From NCBI RefSeq assembly GCF_000317695.1, contig NC_019771.1:248001-312000 (forward strand): 64,000 nt of DNA, read 5' to 3'. The notes under the pieces were generated by a model. That model saw nothing but the letters and a program-made list of their open reading frames with translations. It was not told where the DNA came from and ran no database searches. This DNA is from Anabaena cylindrica PCC 7122. GTDB taxonomy: Bacteria; Cyanobacteriota; Cyanobacteriia; Cyanobacteriales; Nostocaceae. Positions 25,491 through 35,600 of this stretch are shown here, piece by piece. Positions within the stretch are counted from its first letter, which is position 1. The number at the start of each line of letters is the position of its first letter. A program made the position numbers and the translations under genes.

Positions 25491-26183
25491 CTAAGAATGA
25501 ATTTCTAAAGGATCTGCGATGTAATTAAATGTTGGTTCAGAATTCCAAGGGCCACGCTGGTCTTGCTCAGTTCCATTTGTCGATAAGTTGTAGTACAGAG
25601 AGACGGTTTCATCTGGTTGAATATTACCAAAGAAGGGATCTGTCAATTTACCCAGAGAATCTAGAGCTTTCATAAACATTTGAGTATGAGAAATTTCTCG
25701 CGTCAGCAAATGTACTAAAGTTTGTTTAGTTCCCTCGTCTGTTGCTAATTTAATCAACTCTTCGTAAGTTTGACGTGCGCCAGCTTCTGCGGCAATATTA
25801 GCACGTAAATCACGGACTACATCACCACCCTCATTCAAGTAATTTGCAGTCCAAGCGTTTCCTTGACTATCCAGAAAATGGGGACCAACTCCTCGGATAG
25901 CAAAAAGAGTACTTTTGTAAGCTTCTGTTTGGTCAGAATTTTTTGTATGAGCTTCGATGAGTTTACCAACCATCTCTAAGTGACCAAATTCTTCAATTGC
26001 TATGTCTTGAAGCATATCCCGAATACCAGCATTTTCTACATGAAAAGATTGTACCCAATATTGCAAAGCTGCTGATAGTTCTCCGGTTGCACCACCAAAT
26101 TGCTCTAGCATTAATTGAGCAAAACGAGGATTACATTCATCAACTTTGACTACATGAATGGGTTCTTTTTTGTGAAAAAACAT
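25491..26183 (-). CDS. Manganese (non-heme) catalase
   Basis: A 230-residue Mn catalase that disproportionates hydrogen peroxide in the cytoplasm. It is a four-helix bundle of the ferritin-like superfamily. Dimanganese ligands are visible: Glu35 (ATGELSAALQY), the pair in IAIEEFGHLEM (Glu65, His68), a Glu in ANIAAEAGARQTYEEL and the last Glu/His in TREISHTQMF. The N terminus MFFHKKEPIHVVKV and length match the cyanobacterial KatA/KatB group. It lies 51 bp downstream of a GlsB/YeaQ-like gene in the same orientation and downstream of hemN and heme oxygenase, so joint stress expression is plausible. Heterocystous cyanobacteria typically rely on such enzymes because they often lack KatG. Which of the two paralogues this is cannot be told here. 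Confidence 0.95.
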   Translation of the reverse strand: MFFHKKEPIHVVKVDECNPRFAQLMLEQFGGATGELSAALQYWVQSFHVENAGIRDMLQDIAIEEFGHLEMVGKLIEAHTKNSDQTEAYKSTLFAIRGVGPHFLDSQGNAWTANYLNEGGDVVRDLRANIAAEAGARQTYEELIKLATDEGTKQTLVHLLTREISHTQMFMKALDSLGKLTDPFFGNIQPDETVSLYYNLSTNGTEQDQRGPWNSEPTFNYIADPLEIHS

Positions 26184-26233
26184 ACCTTTTATTTTCCTAT
26201 GAAATTCAACTTAACTTGCTACACTATCTACCG

Positions 26234-26506
26234 TTAAGCTCTACTGCTTCTTTGAAATAATTCCCATAAATAAATTGCAATCATTGCTCCAACAATTGCC
26301 ACTAAAAAGCCAGGAAGACTAAATGTAGCGGATGTAAGTTGTAATGTTCCTGTGCTTAAAAGTGTAAATATAGTACCACCAATAAACGCACCAACAATAC
26401 CTAAAATTATTGTCGAAATAATGCCACCACCTTGATGACCAGGATAAATAGCTTTAGCGAGCGCACCAGCTAATATTCCTAAAATTATCCAAGCAATAAT
26501 ATTCAT
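26234..26506 (-). CDS. GlsB/YeaQ/YmgE family stress-response membrane protein
   Basis: A 90-residue protein with three membrane helices. The start at 26506 (MNIIAWIILGILAGALAKAI) has GAGGAAA upstream and matches the family N terminus; the frame runs on to 26560 without family similarity. The Gly-rich signature YPGHQGGGIISTIILGIVGA and the final helix (LVAIVGAMIAIYLWEL) are typical. This family is linked to envelope and oxidative stress, with unknown molecular function. It sits between hemN and the Mn catalase gene on the same strand. Confidence 0.9.
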   Translation of the reverse strand: MNIIAWIILGILAGALAKAIYPGHQGGGIISTIILGIVGAFIGGTIFTLLSTGTLQLTSATFSLPGFLVAIVGAMIAIYLWELFQRSSRA

Positions 26507-26743
26507 AATTTTTTCCTCAAAGCTCAAGAATCCACATCTAACCTGTATTAAATTTATCAATCATTAATTATATTTTTTTCTACCAGATGAAATAAATGTG
26601 TTAAGTCAAAAGGTAGAGATATTTACAGCAGATTGAGAATGTAGTGTACTCAATTACAAACTAATATATATGGATATCAATATAAGCATTCAGTCTTCTT
26701 GCTTATAGCCGATGACTGAATACTTACCAAGTGTCAACGTTCC

Positions 26744-28129
26744 TCAAATTGCGCGGGAGAATTTTGTGGCTCTAGTTTTTGTATGGGTATCAAAAACAAC
26801 AGCTATATTTCTCACCAGCAATCTACCAATGTCTGTAATTTGAATTTCATCGGCTAACAAATTGACTAATTCATCAGCTTCTAGGGGTTTTAACTCCTCT
26901 AGTTCTTGGGAGAAATATCCATCAAAATTGATGTGATATTTCTGTTCAATGTCTGACTTATGTAGCTGAAAGTGAGACATGATGGACATAATTACATCGC
27001 GTCTGATGATATCATCCTGGGTTAGTTTGATACCTTTACTGGTGGGGATAACACCTGCTATGACGGACTGATAATAATCTTTTAATCCCTTGTGGTTCTG
27101 AGCATAAGCATCTTCTAACATACTAATAGATGTAGAACCGAAGCCAAAAAGCTCTGTTTCTGCGTGGGTGGTGTAGCCCTGGAAGTTACGTTTTAGAGTA
27201 CCATTGTGTTGAGCGATCGCTAATTCATTGTTAGTTTTGGCAAAATGATCCATACCAATAAACAAATACTCGTTATTCGTTAACTCCTCAATGGTCATTT
27301 TCAGAATATCTAACTTTTCCTGTGCTGGGGGTAGGGATTCTTGTTGTATCCGTTTTTGCACAGTTTTTATCCATGGTACGTAAGCAAAATTAAATACCAC
27401 GATTCTATCAGGATCTAGAGCGATTGTCTTTTGTACAGTTTCTCGAAAAGTATGTAGCGTTTGGTAGGGTAGACCATAAATCAAGTCTACATTGACACTA
27501 GCAAAATTAGCATCTTTAATCCAATCCATTACATTGTATAACAATGCTTCTGGCTGGATTCTGTTGACTGCTGCTTGCACTTTGGGGTTAAAGTCTTGGA
27601 TACCAAAACTAATGCGATTAAATCCAATATCTCTGAGAAACTTGATATAGTCTCTATTGACATAACGGGGGTTAATTTCAATTGAAACTTCTGCTTGAGA
27701 ATCAATATTGAAATAACGGTTAATCTTATTCCACAAAAATTCAACTTGATGCAGTTCTAAATAATTAGGTGTACCACCACCCCAATGAATCTGAAGTACT
27801 TTTCTGCTTGTGTCAATTAATTCTGTTGTATTCTTGATTTCTTGTGCCAAATGCTGTAGATAGGGTTTGGCAATATTCTTGTTATTAGAAATTACCGTAT
27901 TACAGCCACAAAAATAACAAGCACTTTGACAAAAGGGAATATGGAAATACAAAGATAGGGGAGTTTGGCGTTGATTAGAAGCGGTTATAGCAGCGTGGAA
28001 ATCTTCTGCTGTGAATGTATCACTTAATTCTGTAGCAGGTGGGTAGCTTGTATATCTGGGAGCGCGAGTGTCATACTTTTGAATTAGATCCAGATCAAAT
28101 TTGACACCAGGTAATAGAAAGACCATCAA
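26744..28129 (-). CDS. hemN: Oxygen-independent coproporphyrinogen III dehydrogenase
   Basis: A 461-residue radical-SAM enzyme that converts coproporphyrinogen III to protoporphyrinogen IX without oxygen, in heme and chlorophyll synthesis. The N terminus has the HemN-specific YDTRAPRYTSYPPATEL. The cluster motif C-x3-C-x2-C is at Cys67, Cys71 and Cys74 in HIPFCQSACYFCGCN, with the HemN-typical extra Cys76. GGGTPNYL and EINPRY follow. The full length and these motifs set it apart from HemW (which has an NPCN-like variant and is shorter). It lies downstream of the heme oxygenase gene on the same strand, the arrangement found in low-oxygen induced tetrapyrrole operons of cyanobacteria. A start at the second Met is possible. 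Confidence 0.95.
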   Translation of the reverse strand: MMVFLLPGVKFDLDLIQKYDTRAPRYTSYPPATELSDTFTAEDFHAAITASNQRQTPLSLYFHIPFCQSACYFCGCNTVISNNKNIAKPYLQHLAQEIKNTTELIDTSRKVLQIHWGGGTPNYLELHQVEFLWNKINRYFNIDSQAEVSIEINPRYVNRDYIKFLRDIGFNRISFGIQDFNPKVQAAVNRIQPEALLYNVMDWIKDANFASVNVDLIYGLPYQTLHTFRETVQKTIALDPDRIVVFNFAYVPWIKTVQKRIQQESLPPAQEKLDILKMTIEELTNNEYLFIGMDHFAKTNNELAIAQHNGTLKRNFQGYTTHAETELFGFGSTSISMLEDAYAQNHKGLKDYYQSVIAGVIPTSKGIKLTQDDIIRRDVIMSIMSHFQLHKSDIEQKYHINFDGYFSQELEELKPLEADELVNLLADEIQITDIGRLLVRNIAVVFDTHTKTRATKFSRAI

Positions 28130-28481
28130 AACCTCCGATTATCTGTGAGTTTAGTGCCTAGTGGTCATAGCAGTTTGGTGGGAATACTTATGGTGAGTTT
28201 TCCCAATTTGTGTTGTCAAATTGACAATTATTTTGATTACTAATTGCCAATATACTTGTATGCTTCAGTTTAAAAACTGAAACGGACTAGCTAGGACTTA
28301 CGTCAAGAAACCCGGTTTTGATCAAAAATACTATAAATCAGTTATAGTAAATAGAATTGACGACTACACAAACTAGTTTAGTTGTAAATTCTACTATTTT
28401 AAATAAACCGTAAAAAACGCAAAATAACAATAGTTTGAGCGATATTTTGCGTAATTTATGAGTTAACAGCAGGAACAATTG
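28130..28481. other. Intergenic region between heme oxygenase and hemN
   Basis: A 352-bp gap with no gene. TTCAGTTTAAAAACTGAA at 28264-28281 is a palindrome with 8-bp arms that could be an operator or a weak hairpin. TAGGACTTACGTCAAGAAAC at about 28292 is like one end of the MITE found at 57075. The gap is long for an operon, so hemN may have its own promoter here. Confidence 0.45.
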
Positions 28482-29156
28482 TTAAATCAAGTCGTTGTAA
28501 GTAGCACGACCAAGAGCTACAATTAACATCTTTTCTAATTCCTTAATTATTTCCAGATTCAAATAAAAAGCATGGTTAGCTTCTGCAACAATTTGATCGG
28601 CTTTTGTATCATCAACAGGTACTGCATCTAAGGCTTGACGATACTTGTTTTTGAATGCTTGCTTATCTGGAATTTGCTCAAAGTTATAAAAAGAAGTTCC
28701 TTCATATCCAGAAAGTTTTAAAGCTGATTGAGCAATTTTTTGTAGCATTTGTCCTCCTGACAAATCACCTAAATAACGAGTATAGGAATGACCTAACAAC
28801 AATGCAGGTTCATGAACAGATATTTCTTGAATGCGAGCAATGTAATTTTGAGCCGCAGTAGTCGGTATAATTCTCTTATGCCATTGACTTCCATAATAAA
28901 ATTCCATGTCTTTTTCTAGGGAAGATTGGCGATTTAGCTCAGGAAAGTAAATTACATTAATTACAGGATGTTGTTTATTTTTCTCAATAGCTGCTTCTAG
29001 TTCACTGTAAACAAAATACAAGTTTCTCAATAATTGAATAAAGCAGTCTCTATCTATCACACCTTGGACAAAACATTTCATAAAGCCGATATTTTCTGCT
29101 TCTGTATGAGCTTGTTGAGTACCAGAACGCAGTTTGATGGCTAAATTATTACTCAT
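28482..29156 (-). CDS. Biliverdin-forming heme oxygenase
   Basis: A 224-residue heme oxygenase, which opens heme to biliverdin IX-alpha, CO and iron for bilin synthesis. The start at 29156 (MSNNLAIKLRSGTQQAHTEA) has AGGAAG upstream; the frame runs seven codons longer. The proximal heme ligand is His17 in QQAHTEAEN. The distal-helix signature YLGDLSGGQML is present near residue 130. Two oxygenases are usual in cyanobacteria, one constitutive and one induced at low oxygen. Its place beside hemN favours the low-oxygen form (Ho2), a contextual inference. Sequence alone does not separate the two here. Confidence 0.93.
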   Translation of the reverse strand: MSNNLAIKLRSGTQQAHTEAENIGFMKCFVQGVIDRDCFIQLLRNLYFVYSELEAAIEKNKQHPVINVIYFPELNRQSSLEKDMEFYYGSQWHKRIIPTTAAQNYIARIQEISVHEPALLLGHSYTRYLGDLSGGQMLQKIAQSALKLSGYEGTSFYNFEQIPDKQAFKNKYRQALDAVPVDDTKADQIVAEANHAFYLNLEIIKELEKMLIVALGRATYNDLI

Positions 29157-29607
29157 GGTTACTTCCTTCATGTTCAATCGCCAAATTTCCAGAATGTCAC
29201 CGACTTGTTTATCAGTTCACCGTCGGATGTCAACTTTCAAAAATTGCTTTTGTAGAGAGATGTGGTTTCTGGAAGAATCTATCCAGCAGATACCACTTGT
29301 GATGTAGATCCTGGGTATTTTTATATCTTACAAAATATTTAACTATTAATCTTCTCAAAAATCTAAATACAGTCCTATTTCTTTAGACTTTAATAAGTAG
29401 AATTACTCTATTAAGTTGCTTTTCTGAAGAAAATTACCTGAAGCTTGGAATAATTACTGAGTTTCAGGTGTATACTCGTAATTGAAAGCTCATAAAACTT
29501 CGTTTACGTTGCCCTCAAAAACAATGATTGATCGAGATGATTTTGTGATAATTTAGAAAAACAGCTACGCTCAAATGTAATTAAACTGTAGAATTACTGA
29601 AAAAGCT
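29157..29607. other. Divergent intergenic region
   Basis: A 451-bp stretch between the leftward heme oxygenase and the rightward hybrid kinase, which must hold both promoters. It is AT-rich, with no reading frame and no clear operator palindrome that I can identify. Confidence 0.4.
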
Positions 29608-32600
29608 ATGGCAATCTCCCATTACTCAATTATGATTCTGGAGAGTGCGCCAGAAGATCGGTTACTATACTGCCGTTATTTAAGTCAGGATAGAACTGCA
29701 ACTTATGATGTACTTGAAGCTGAATCTGGATTAAAAGCATTAACCCAACTGACTGACTTTCAGCCAGACTTAATATTGCTAAACTATCAACTGCCAGATG
29801 TGGATGGTCTAGAATTTTTGAGTAAATTGCGATCGCAATTTGGGAGCTTGCAAATTCCAGTGATCATGTTAGCAAACCAGGGGGATGAAGCGATCGCAGT
29901 TGCAGCCATGAAAAATGGTGCCCTCGACTACATGGTCAAAAGCAAACTCACCCCCAATGGACTCCATAGGGGTGTTCATACTGCCCTAGAAAAAACCCGC
30001 CTCATCAAGCAAATTCAGATGCAGGAGCAACAAAAACAGTTGTTTGCTGGCATCTCATTCCGCATTCGTCAGTTTTTGCATTTAGAGGAAATTCTGAAAA
30101 CAGCCGTTGAAGAAGTTCGGGAACTGCTCAAAGCAGATCGGACAATAGTGTACCAGTTTGATCAGCAAATGAATGGTAAAATCGTTGCTGAATCGGTACT
30201 ACCTTCATGGAAAGCTGTCCTTAATCTTCAAATCCAGGAGAGTTTATTAGAAAATAATGGCACCAGTTATCGTGATTACAAAATCCGCGCCATTTCCGAT
30301 ATTTATGATGCTGGGCTAACAACTGCTTATATCAACCTGCTGGAGCAATTTCAAGTCAAGGCGAATCTTGTTGTACCCATTTTTCTGAACACAGAAGCCA
30401 GGGGACAGGTAGCAGAAGACAAGAAGCAGACAGGAAACTTGACATTATTGCCTGTTTCGCAATCTTCTTCTCATGTGCTTTGGGGGTTACTGATTGCTCA
30501 TCAGTGCAGCGAGACTCGTGAGTGGCAGACAAATGAACTGGATATACTCCAGCAACTTTCTGTGCAGCTATCTGTCGCCATTCAACAAGCACAACTCTAT
30601 GAAAATCTCCAAAATCTCAATACCTCTCTAGAGCAGAAAGTAGAAGAACGGACACAGGAACTACAAGCTAGTGAGCGCAGATTTCGGGCTATTTTCAATA
30701 ACACTTTTCAGTTTACAGGACTGCTGACAACCGAGGGCATCTTACTCGAAGCCAACCAGACAGTTTTAAACTTTGGTGGTATAAAAATAGAAGATGTCGT
30801 CAATCGACCTTTCTGGGAAGCTTATTGGTGGCAAATTTCCCAAGTAACGCAGGACAACTTAAAGAAAAATATCGCTCGTGCAGCCCAAGGCGAATTTATC
30901 CGCTACGAAGTAAATGTTTTAGGGGCTGCCGGGGTAGCTACCATAGATTTTTCTCTCCGTCCCCTCAAGAATGAATTAGACAAAGTAGTAATGCTGATTG
31001 CCGAGGGGCGAGATATTACTGAGAAAAAGCGCGTTGAAAGTGAGCGTCTTGACGCTCTCCAAGCTCTAAAAACTTCGGAAATTGAACTGCGAGGGCTATT
31101 CAATGCCATGGTCGATGTGATTGTAGTGCTAGATAAACAGGGACGTTATCTCAAAATTGCTCCTACCAATACAGATAAGCTTTACCGACCAGCTCAAGAA
31201 GTGCTTGGTAAAACTGTTCATGAAGTTTTACCCGGTCATATAGCTGACCTGTGTATGAGCATGATCGAGCAAACTCTAGCCAGACAAGAATCTTTAGAAT
31301 GTGCATATAGCTTACAGATTGGCAATCAACACGTTTGGTTTGATGCCAAAGTTTCACCAATTTCACCAGAAGCAGTAATTTGGGTGGCACGAGACATCAG
31401 CACCGCCAAACGTAGCGAAATTATTCGCCAACAGGCAGAACAGGCATTTCAGGAAAGCCAAACTTTGTTGCAACTGGTCATGGATAGCCTACCTATGGCC
31501 ATCTTTTGGAAAGACAAAAACTGCCGTTACTTAGGCTGCAATCGGCAACTAGTTTTAGATGCTGGAGTATCATCTCTAGCAGACATAATTGGCAAAACTG
31601 ATTTTGATATGCCTTGGAAAGATCAAGCACCACTTTACCAGGCAGGCGATCGCTTAGTCATGGAGTCTGGTCTACCCCAATTCAACCTTGAAGAACCATG
31701 TACAAACGGTGAAAACCTTTCTAGATGGTTACGCACTAACAAAATACCCCTGCTCACCCCTGCTGGTGAAATTATTGGCGTTCTCGTCAGCTATGAAGAT
31801 ATTACAGAACGCAAAGAAATGGAGAGGGCATTAGAAAAAAGCGAACGCCGCTATGCAACTCTAGCAGCATCAGCCCCCGTTGGTATTTACCGCACCGACA
31901 TAGCGGGAAATTGTTTGTATGTTAACGACCGCTGGTGTCAAATTGCTGGATTAACTCCTGAAGAAGCCACAGGTTTCGGCTGGACTAGAGGGTTACACCC
32001 AGAAGATCGAGAAATGATTGCAGCGGAATGGAATCAATATGTCCAAACAGGCAAAACTTTTAATTTGGAATATCGGTTTCAGCAACCTGATGGGGCGGAA
32101 ATCTGGGTATTTGGACAAGCAGTTCCCGAACTAGACCAAGAAGGAACGGTCATAGGATACGTGGGGACGGTTACAGACATCAATCGTCGCAAACAAGCTG
32201 AAAAAGCCTTACGTCAAAGTGAGCAGCTTTATCGTTCATTAGTAGATAACTTTCCCAATGGCGTGGTTGTGTTGTTTGACCATAACCTGCGATACCTACT
32301 GGTGGGAGGCTTAGGACTAGCTAGTGCTGGTTTGAGCAAAGCAGAAATGGAAGGCAAAACGATTTGGGAAATTTTTACACCAGAGGTAACAGAAATGATT
32401 GCACCTCTGTTACGGCAAGCTCTAGCTGGAGAATCTGTGATTGCAGAAGTTCCCTATCGCGATCGCTTTTACATTACCCATAATATCCCTGTGCGCGATG
32501 ATCAAGGTAATGTCATTGCAGGCATCCTCATGTCTCAAGATATCACTCAGCGCAAACAGTCTGAGGATGCACTGAAAACTAGTGAGGAGAAATTTCGGCA

Positions 32601-35600
32601 GTTTGCAGAAAACAGTCGGGAAGTAATTTTACTGCGTCAGATTGATTCAGGAAAGTTACTTTATGTCAACCCTGCCTATGAGAAAATTTGGCAACAAACC
32701 AGCGAAAGCTTGTATGAAAATCCTGATTCCTGGATGAATTTTTTGCACCCTAGTGATCGTCAGCGCATTCATAGCGCCTATCAAAATGCTGGTGGGCAGA
32801 TATTCTTAAACGAAGAATACCGGATTATTCGACCTGATGGATCGATGCGGTGGATTAGGGGAAGATGTTTCCCCATTAGAAATGCGGCAGGGGAAATTTA
32901 CCGCATTGGTGCGATGGCAGAGGATATTACAGATCGCAAGTATACTGAAGAAGAGCGCGATCACTTGTTGCAAATTCTAGAGGAACAAAATCAGACATTA
33001 GAAACCCAAGTTACCGAACGCACAGCAGAACTACAACAAAGTGAAAAACGCTTCCGTAATCTTGTCGAAACATCGAGTGATTGGGTGTGGGAAATTAATG
33101 AATGTGGGATTTATACCTACGCCAGCCCGCAAATTTTTGACGTTTTGGGATACTCTCCAGAAGAAGTTTTAGGGAAAACTCCCTTTCATTTAATGCCCCC
33201 AGAAGAATCACTAAGGGTATTAACACAGTTTATGAAATTCATCTTAATTCAAGCTCCCTTTCAATGCTTAGAAAATATTCACCTACATAAAGATGGCAGA
33301 CTGATTACTTTAGAGACAAGCGCAGTTCCTATTTTTGATGAAGATGGAGAATTTCGAGGCTATCGCGGCATGGATAGGGATATCACCATCCGCAAACTCT
33401 CAGAAGCAACTTTACGCCAAAATGAAGTCCGATTCCAGCGGATTGCAGCCAATGTCCCTGGGGTAATGTATCAATATCTTCTTCATCCTGACGGCTCCCA
33501 TAAATTTGTATACGTGAGCGATCGCTGTAAAGAACTGTATGAACTGCCATCAGCTACCATGCTTGAAAATGGCAATGTTTTATTTAATATGACCCATCCA
33601 GATGATTTACCCACATTGCAAGAATCTATGATCCGTTCAGCTTCTACTTTGCAGCAATGGTCATGGGAAGGCAGAATCATTACCCCATCTGGTCATATCA
33701 AATGGATACAAGGCGTTGCTCAACCTCAAAAACAAGCCAACGGTGATATTTTATGGGATGGATTAATTCTCGATATCAGCGAAAGAGCGCGGATGGAAGC
33801 CGAACGCAAAAAAATAGAAATCGCACTCCGCAACTTATCAGACAGATTGGATCTAGCAATCAAATCGGCTCAAATTGGCATCTGGGACTGGGATATCGTT
33901 AACGATTGCCTGCTCTGGGATGACCAAATGTACGAACTCTATGGCGTACAAGCTTCAAACTTTACAGGTGCTTACCAAGCATGGGAAGCAGGCTTGCATC
34001 CCGACGATCTTTTATTTTGCCGTGACGCTATCCAGCAAGCTATTGCCGGCAAAAGTGACTTTGAGCCTGAATTTAGGGTGATCTGGCCTGATGGCACAAT
34101 CAAATTTATTAAAGCCTATGCCCTCATCCAATCGGACTCCCAGGGTAAAGCTCAACGGATGATTGGCATTAACTTCGACATCAGTGAACGCAAACAATCA
34201 GAAGCCCAGTTGCAAGCAGCAGAAGTACAACTCCGCAGTTTATCAGATCGCCTGAGTTTAGCAGTCAAATCCGCAAAAATTGGCATTTGGGATTTGGATT
34301 TGATCAACGATTCCCTGGTTTGGGATGAACAAATGTATGAAATTTTCGGTGTTACACCTCTGAATTTTGACCCCAGTCAGGGGGCTTGGGCAAAATTTGA
34401 GGAATTTGTTCATCCTGATGATAAAATCACAATCCGCAACACTGTCCAACAAGTTATTGCCGAAGATCGAGAACTAGATATCGAATTTAGAATTATCTTG
34501 TCCAATGGCACAATTCGCATCCTCAAAGGCTATGCAATTGTTCAGCACAATTCTCAAGGGCAAGCCCAACGGATGATTGGCGTTAACTACGACATCACTA
34601 GTCGCAAACTAGCAGAAGCTGAAATTATCCGCAGCCGGGATTTACGAGAGGCAATTTTTAATGAATCAGCTGATGCCCTATTCCTAGTCGATGCAGAAAC
34701 CGTCAAAACTATAGACTGTAACCAACGGGCTGTGGAAATGTTTGCAGCTGCCAATAAAATTGATCTGATTAATATTGACGGACATGAGTTACAAAAGCTG
34801 CAATTCACCTCCGAAGAGATGCAAGCAATTGTAGATGATATGAATAAACAAGGCTTTTGGAGTCAGGAAATTGAATACAAGACCTTCAAAGGTGACTTAT
34901 TTTGGGGCAGCCTGGCCGCCAAGCAAATCACTGTAGCCAGTCAGAAAATGAACCTTGTCCGAGTCACGGATATTAGTCAACGCAAACTAGCAGAAGAACA
35001 ACTGCATCAGACAAATAAACAACTTGCTGCTTTCAATCACGAACTTGCCCGCGCTACTCGTCTTAAAGATGAGTTCCTTGCTAACATGAGTCATGAACTA
35101 CGCACCCCTCTGAATGCCATTCTCGGCATATCGGAAGCATTGCAAGATGAAGTACTTGGCGTAATCACTGAGAAACAACGTCGGGGTTTACAAACCATCG
35201 AGCGTAGTGGCAATCATCTATTGGAATTAATTAACGACATCCTGGATTTATCAAAAATTGAAGCCGGACAACTGGAATTACACTACACTCAAATAGCCAT
35301 CAGTCCCCTTTGCCAATCCAGTTTGTCTTTTATCAAACAACAAGCCTTTCAAAAACACATTCATCTGGAAGTGAAGATTCAACCAAATCTGCCAGACTTG
35401 TTGCTAGATGAAAGACGTATTCGCCAGGTTTTGATCAACCTACTCAATAATGCTGTCAAGTTCACACCAGAAGGAGGACAGATCACTCTAGAAGTCACCC
35501 ACCAACAACTTGACCCTGAAGCAGATATGACATCTCTGCGAAACTGGATTCAGATTGCAGTCATTGATACAGGCATCGGTATCGCCCCAGAAAATATCAA